A stretch of 64,000 nucleotides of DNA from CAYQTE01 sp964420285 (GTDB lineage Bacteria > Planctomycetota > Phycisphaerae > Tepidisphaerales > Tepidisphaeraceae), in contig CAYQTE010000018.1 of assembly GCA_964420285.1 (NCBI GenBank), positions 1-64,000 of the forward strand, written 5' to 3'. A model generated the notes under the pieces. It saw nothing but the letters and a program-made list of their open reading frames with translations, had not been told where the DNA came from and searched no databases. This document shows, piece by piece, positions 61,253 through 64,000 of this stretch. Positions within the stretch are counted from its first letter, which is position 1. Every line of letters begins with the position of its first letter. A program made the position numbers and the translations under genes.

Positions 61253-62602
61253 TTACGCACCGTGCGCGACCGGATGCAAACCGGAGGCGGCAAATCGGCC
61301 GTCTTGCGATGTCACCGTGAAACCGACGCCTTCATCCAGCAGGCGCAGGATATCGCCGCCGACGGCCTTGTTTCGCCAGCCGCTTGTCAGCCGCAGTCCG
61401 CCATTTGTGCCTCCGGTTTGCCGCTGATGCAGAAGCTGGGTGATTTCCTGACGGCTGGTGACGAGACTGGGATCGATCCCGCGGCCAAAACAAAGGCACT
61501 CGATGACGGCCCACAGGGCATCGCCGCGAAATTGCTCGGCCGGCGCAGGCTCGTGAAATCGCGCGACGGGGTGATCCGATGCCGGCATGGCCATCGCGCG
61601 CTGCACGGCCTGAATAAGCGACGATCCGTGTTGTTCCTCGACTGGACGTGGCAATCCCTTGACGCGATCCAGCGAGGCCAAATCGCGCGGCGGACGGCGG
61701 GCCATGTCCAGCAGAACCTGATCGGTCACGACCGAGCGCGACGGCAGGTCTTCGGCTTGCGCGGCCTGATCGCGCCACGTCACCAGTTCGCGCAGTACCG
61801 CCATGTTCTGCGGCGCCAGACCGATTGATCCGCGAATGCGCCGGCAGGCCGTGCCCGCGTCAAACCGATACAGTGCCGGATCGCACAAGGCAGCGGATTC
61901 CTCGATGGCGAACTCGGCGTGCCCGGCCTTGGTCAGCCGGCGCAACAATTCCGCGTGCACCGCCGGCAGATAACGCACGTCGTCGGCGGCGTAATGAAGC
62001 TGCTGATGCGTCAGCGGCCGGTGATCCCAGTTGGTCACCGTCAATCCCTTGCCCACCCGATGGCCGAGCAACTCGAAAATCAGCTTGGTCAGAGCCAGCG
62101 GATAATTCATGCCGACGAATCCGGCGGCGATCTGCGTGTCGAAGAGATTCGCCGGCGCACGACCGGTCAGGCGGAAGACCGGCTCCACGTCCTGCTGCCC
62201 GGCGTGAACGATTTTCAGCACGGCCGGATCGCACAATAGATCCCAGAAGGGCAGTAAATCGAGACTGGCCAGGGGATCGATCAGGGCGACTTCGTCGGCC
62301 GTGGCGACCTGAATCAGGCACAGTTTGGGAATGTACGTGAGTTCACCGATGAATTCGCTGTCGTAGGCAAACGTGCCTGTGGCTCGCAGCCGGGCAACCA
62401 GCGCGGCCAGATCGCCCTGGCTTGAAACCAGCGGCGCGGCGTTCCGCGGGACCAGGGCGTGATCGAGCGGTCCGGCCGCCGGCGCGGAGCCGGCCGCATC
62501 GGAGTGCGCCGTATCGTGGCTCATTTGGCGATGGCGGGATCGCATCGCTCGCATAGTGGACGGTTTGGATTGCTTGTCGTTTGAATCAGCGGGGTTGGAC
62601 AC
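61253..62602 (-). CDS. rnd: Ribonuclease D
   Basis: A 449-residue 3'-5' exoribonuclease of the DEDDy type. FAYDSEFIGELTYIPKL holds the first Asp/Glu, IVHAGQQDVEPVF the second Asp and YAADDVRYLPAVH the Tyr-x3-Asp motif. Two helical HRDC-like domains follow (RRIRGSIGLAPQNMAVL, then DALWAVIECLCFGRGI). RNase D trims tRNA and other small RNA ends. The first 60 residues are extra. The GTG at 62602 is chosen because GGAGGA lies about 8 nt upstream. Confidence 0.92.
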   Translation of the reverse strand: MSNPADSNDKQSKPSTMRAMRSRHRQMSHDTAHSDAAGSAPAAGPLDHALVPRNAAPLVSSQGDLAALVARLRATGTFAYDSEFIGELTYIPKLCLIQVATADEVALIDPLASLDLLPFWDLLCDPAVLKIVHAGQQDVEPVFRLTGRAPANLFDTQIAAGFVGMNYPLALTKLIFELLGHRVGKGLTVTNWDHRPLTHQQLHYAADDVRYLPAVHAELLRRLTKAGHAEFAIEESAALCDPALYRFDAGTACRRIRGSIGLAPQNMAVLRELVTWRDQAAQAEDLPSRSVVTDQVLLDMARRPPRDLASLDRVKGLPRPVEEQHGSSLIQAVQRAMAMPASDHPVARFHEPAPAEQFRGDALWAVIECLCFGRGIDPSLVTSRQEITQLLHQRQTGGTNGGLRLTSGWRNKAVGGDILRLLDEGVGFTVTSQDGRFAASGLHPVAHGA

Positions 62603-62871
62603 CGAAAGATCCTCCGTGAAATCCGCGTATCGCGGTTTGGACTGATGGACTCATATTAACATGGACCGCGTCAAAAAAAGTTCCGATTATTCTCAACCCC
62701 GAAAAATTATCGCTCGAAGGGTCGGTCGTTTGACATATGGCCGGCAAACAAAAGAACCGATACCGCGAAAATTCGCTCTTTTCGCTTTTCGCCGGCCGGT
62801 CGTATGAGTAGAATTTTCCGCACGATGGCGCAACCAGGGCTGGCTGCGGTCGATCCGAAGGAGTTTGCCTG

Positions 62872-63243
62872 ATGAATCTCACATACGCCGTGGACCGGCT
62901 TTTCGAGGCGGGATGGTTGCCGGACGACCTGATCGACTGCGAGCGATTGCCGGATGGACGCAGATATCCATCGGTGATGGCCGTACAGCAGGAGTTTGCG
63001 CGGGCGGGTCTGGAACTTTCAATCAAGCAGAACCTGATCTTCAACTGTTACCGCGCGACGTGGGCACCGGTGGGCGAACCACTCGACCCCAGCCGCGCCG
63101 CCGACAGCGCGCATGGCACCGTGGTCGGAACCTGTCAAAGCGAAGCGGCCGTGTACGCCCTGGCGCAATTGCGCGCCAGCCAGAACGAACGCCAGCTCAC
63201 TCTGGCCGGGGCGGCGAACGAACCGGTCGCGTCGGCGGTGTGA
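62872..63243 (+). CDS. Small conserved hypothetical protein
   Basis: A 123-residue protein with RLFEAGWLPDDLIDCERLPDG and RRYPSVMAVQQEFARAGL, then FNCYRATWAP and AAVYALAQLRASQ. AAGGAG lies about 9 nt before the ATG. It looks like a planctomycete-conserved cytoplasmic protein, but I do not know its function. It is divergent from rnd, and the 270-nt gap between them (62603-62871) holds the two promoters but nothing else evident. Confidence 0.6.
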   Translation: MNLTYAVDRLFEAGWLPDDLIDCERLPDGRRYPSVMAVQQEFARAGLELSIKQNLIFNCYRATWAPVGEPLDPSRAADSAHGTVVGTCQSEAAVYALAQLRASQNERQLTLAGAANEPVASAV

Positions 63244-63302
63244 AGCCGCGTTGGCTGGACTGACGCATGACCCCTTGCCCGCTTGCAGCACCCCGAATTC
63301 CC

Positions 63303-63584
63303 TCAATTGGCGACTTCGGAAATGGGCCTTGGGATCGGCTGGCCGGTGATGTGGCTGTACAAGACTTCCGGATCGAAATCCACGTCATTGGGCCAGACGA
63401 TGGTTCCGATATCCGCATTCACGCTCGCCTGGGCGAAGTATGCCTTGTCCTCCAAAGGCGCGAGCACGCCGCCTTGACCGACGATCCATGAGGCGAAATC
63501 AAGACGCCCGGTTACCCCGTCGGCGAAGGTCAGCTCAAGGAGGTAATCATGCAGATATCGAACCGATGTCACGTCTGGAAACAT
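63303..63584 (-). CDS. DUF2442 family protein
   Basis: A 93-residue DUF2442 protein with VTSVRYLHDYLLELTFADGVTGRLDF, the strand pattern of the family. It normally pairs with DUF4160, which is the gene directly upstream (13 nt). The two form a putative toxin-antitoxin-like unit with no proven role. GGAG lies 6 nt before the ATG at 63584. Confidence 0.85.
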   Translation of the reverse strand: MFPDVTSVRYLHDYLLELTFADGVTGRLDFASWIVGQGGVLAPLEDKAYFAQASVNADIGTIVWPNDVDFDPEVLYSHITGQPIPRPISEVAN

Positions 63585-63597
63585 CGCAATCTCCAAT

Positions 63598-63858
63598 CTA
63601 CACAAGCGGTTCAATCTTCCGCGTGGGGCGTCGCTCCAGCGTCGCGGCAAAGTTTTCGCGCAGCTCTCGGCGGTGAATCGTGGCCCATTCCATCACCATG
63701 CCCAGCGCACGCGGCGGCAGATCGCCCGCGATCAGTGTCGGCGGATCAATCAGAATTTTCGCCTTTTGCGATCCGTAACGTGCGTGAAAGTGCGGCGGCT
63801 CATGGTCGTTGTAATACATGGCGATTACAATTCCGAAAAACCGACTGATTTCCGGCAT
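63598..63858 (-). CDS. DUF4160 family protein
   Basis: An 86-residue DUF4160 protein: FGIVIAMYYNDHEPPHFHARYG, with the conserved HEPPHFH, then KILIDPPTLIAGDLP. It is the usual partner of DUF2442 downstream. The function is unknown. Confidence 0.88.
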   Translation of the reverse strand: MPEISRFFGIVIAMYYNDHEPPHFHARYGSQKAKILIDPPTLIAGDLPPRALGMVMEWATIHRRELRENFAATLERRPTRKIEPLV

Positions 63859-63930
63859 ACGGTTATGTGATTATATGGACGCACACGCTCTTTGGCGATG
63901 CGGGCCGCACCCGTCCCAAGGGCGCATGAC

Positions 63931-64000
63931 TTAAGCCACCGCCGCCGTATCCAGCAGCGTGGCCCACCGCCGCGGTTTGCGGCTCTTCCAGTTGCCCTTG
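63931..64000 (-). CDS. C-terminal end of an unidentified gene
   Basis: A reverse frame entering from the right edge ends at a TAA at 63931-63933. The last residues are GNWKSRKPRRWATLLDTAAVA. Too little is visible to name it, but the codon choice is like that of the other core genes. Confidence 0.4.
   Translation of the reverse strand, partial: KGNWKSRKPRRWATLLDTAAVA

Overview
The window looks like a GC-rich planctomycete chromosome (Planctomycetota, possibly a Phycisphaerae-type lineage). The main support is a large surface protein at 51699-54398 whose N-terminus carries the planctomycete-type FERRVLLSGG tract, together with a very large DUF4175-like membrane protein, a DUF3142 protein and many genes with weak or no Shine-Dalgarno site. 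The taxonomic call is inference.

Layout. Positions 1 to about 5.1 kb hold small accessory genes: an orphan AbiEi-like antitoxin with an operator-like palindrome, a leucine-rich-repeat protein, a ribbon-helix-helix protein, a YkgJ-type cysteine-cluster protein and two overlapping glycosyltransferases. From about 5.1 to 22.7 kb lies what reads as an integrated plasmid or conjugative-type element. It has an ArdC-zincin-PrimPol fusion, a ParA plus RHH partition pair whose parA 3' end is made of 24-bp tandem repeats, a RepA-like initiator with four 18-bp iterons just past its stop, an AIPR nuclease with a GIY-YIG/DUF4357 protein, and an unrecognised two-gene ATPase system. Broken gene copies lie between them.

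From 22.8 to 44.3 kb is a defence island. Its centre is a tightly packed seven-gene minus-strand operon (37753 down to 22763): SNF2 helicase with a PLD-like N-terminus, DUF4391, type III methyltransferase Mod, AlbA_2/HATPase protein, type III Res, OLD-family ATPase-TOPRIM nuclease and UvrD-like helicase. The last two match the Gabija pair in architecture. Divergent from it are rmuC, a TIR-domain gene, an XRE regulator, a NERD protein, the three-Cys-motif pair TcmP/DUF5131 and a 45-codon ORF overlapping its stop. A 22-nt 5' fragment of a tRNA lies inside this part.

From about 44.8 kb the content is housekeeping: xseB-ispA-dxs on the minus strand, a VapBC-like pair, clpX, a thioredoxin-fold protein, the surface protein, the DUF4175-like protein, a GT39-like glycosyltransferase coupled to a DUF3142 protein, ribonuclease D, a small conserved protein, a DUF4160-DUF2442 pair and the 3' end of one more gene at the right edge.

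In the element, RepA, the iterons and ParA/RHH would maintain a replicon, and ArdC-PrimPol would protect or prime its single-stranded form. In the island, the modification, restriction, helicase and nuclease genes probably act together against foreign DNA, with the TIR and tcm genes as further, separately expressed modules. No CRISPR array, rRNA or complete tRNA was seen.
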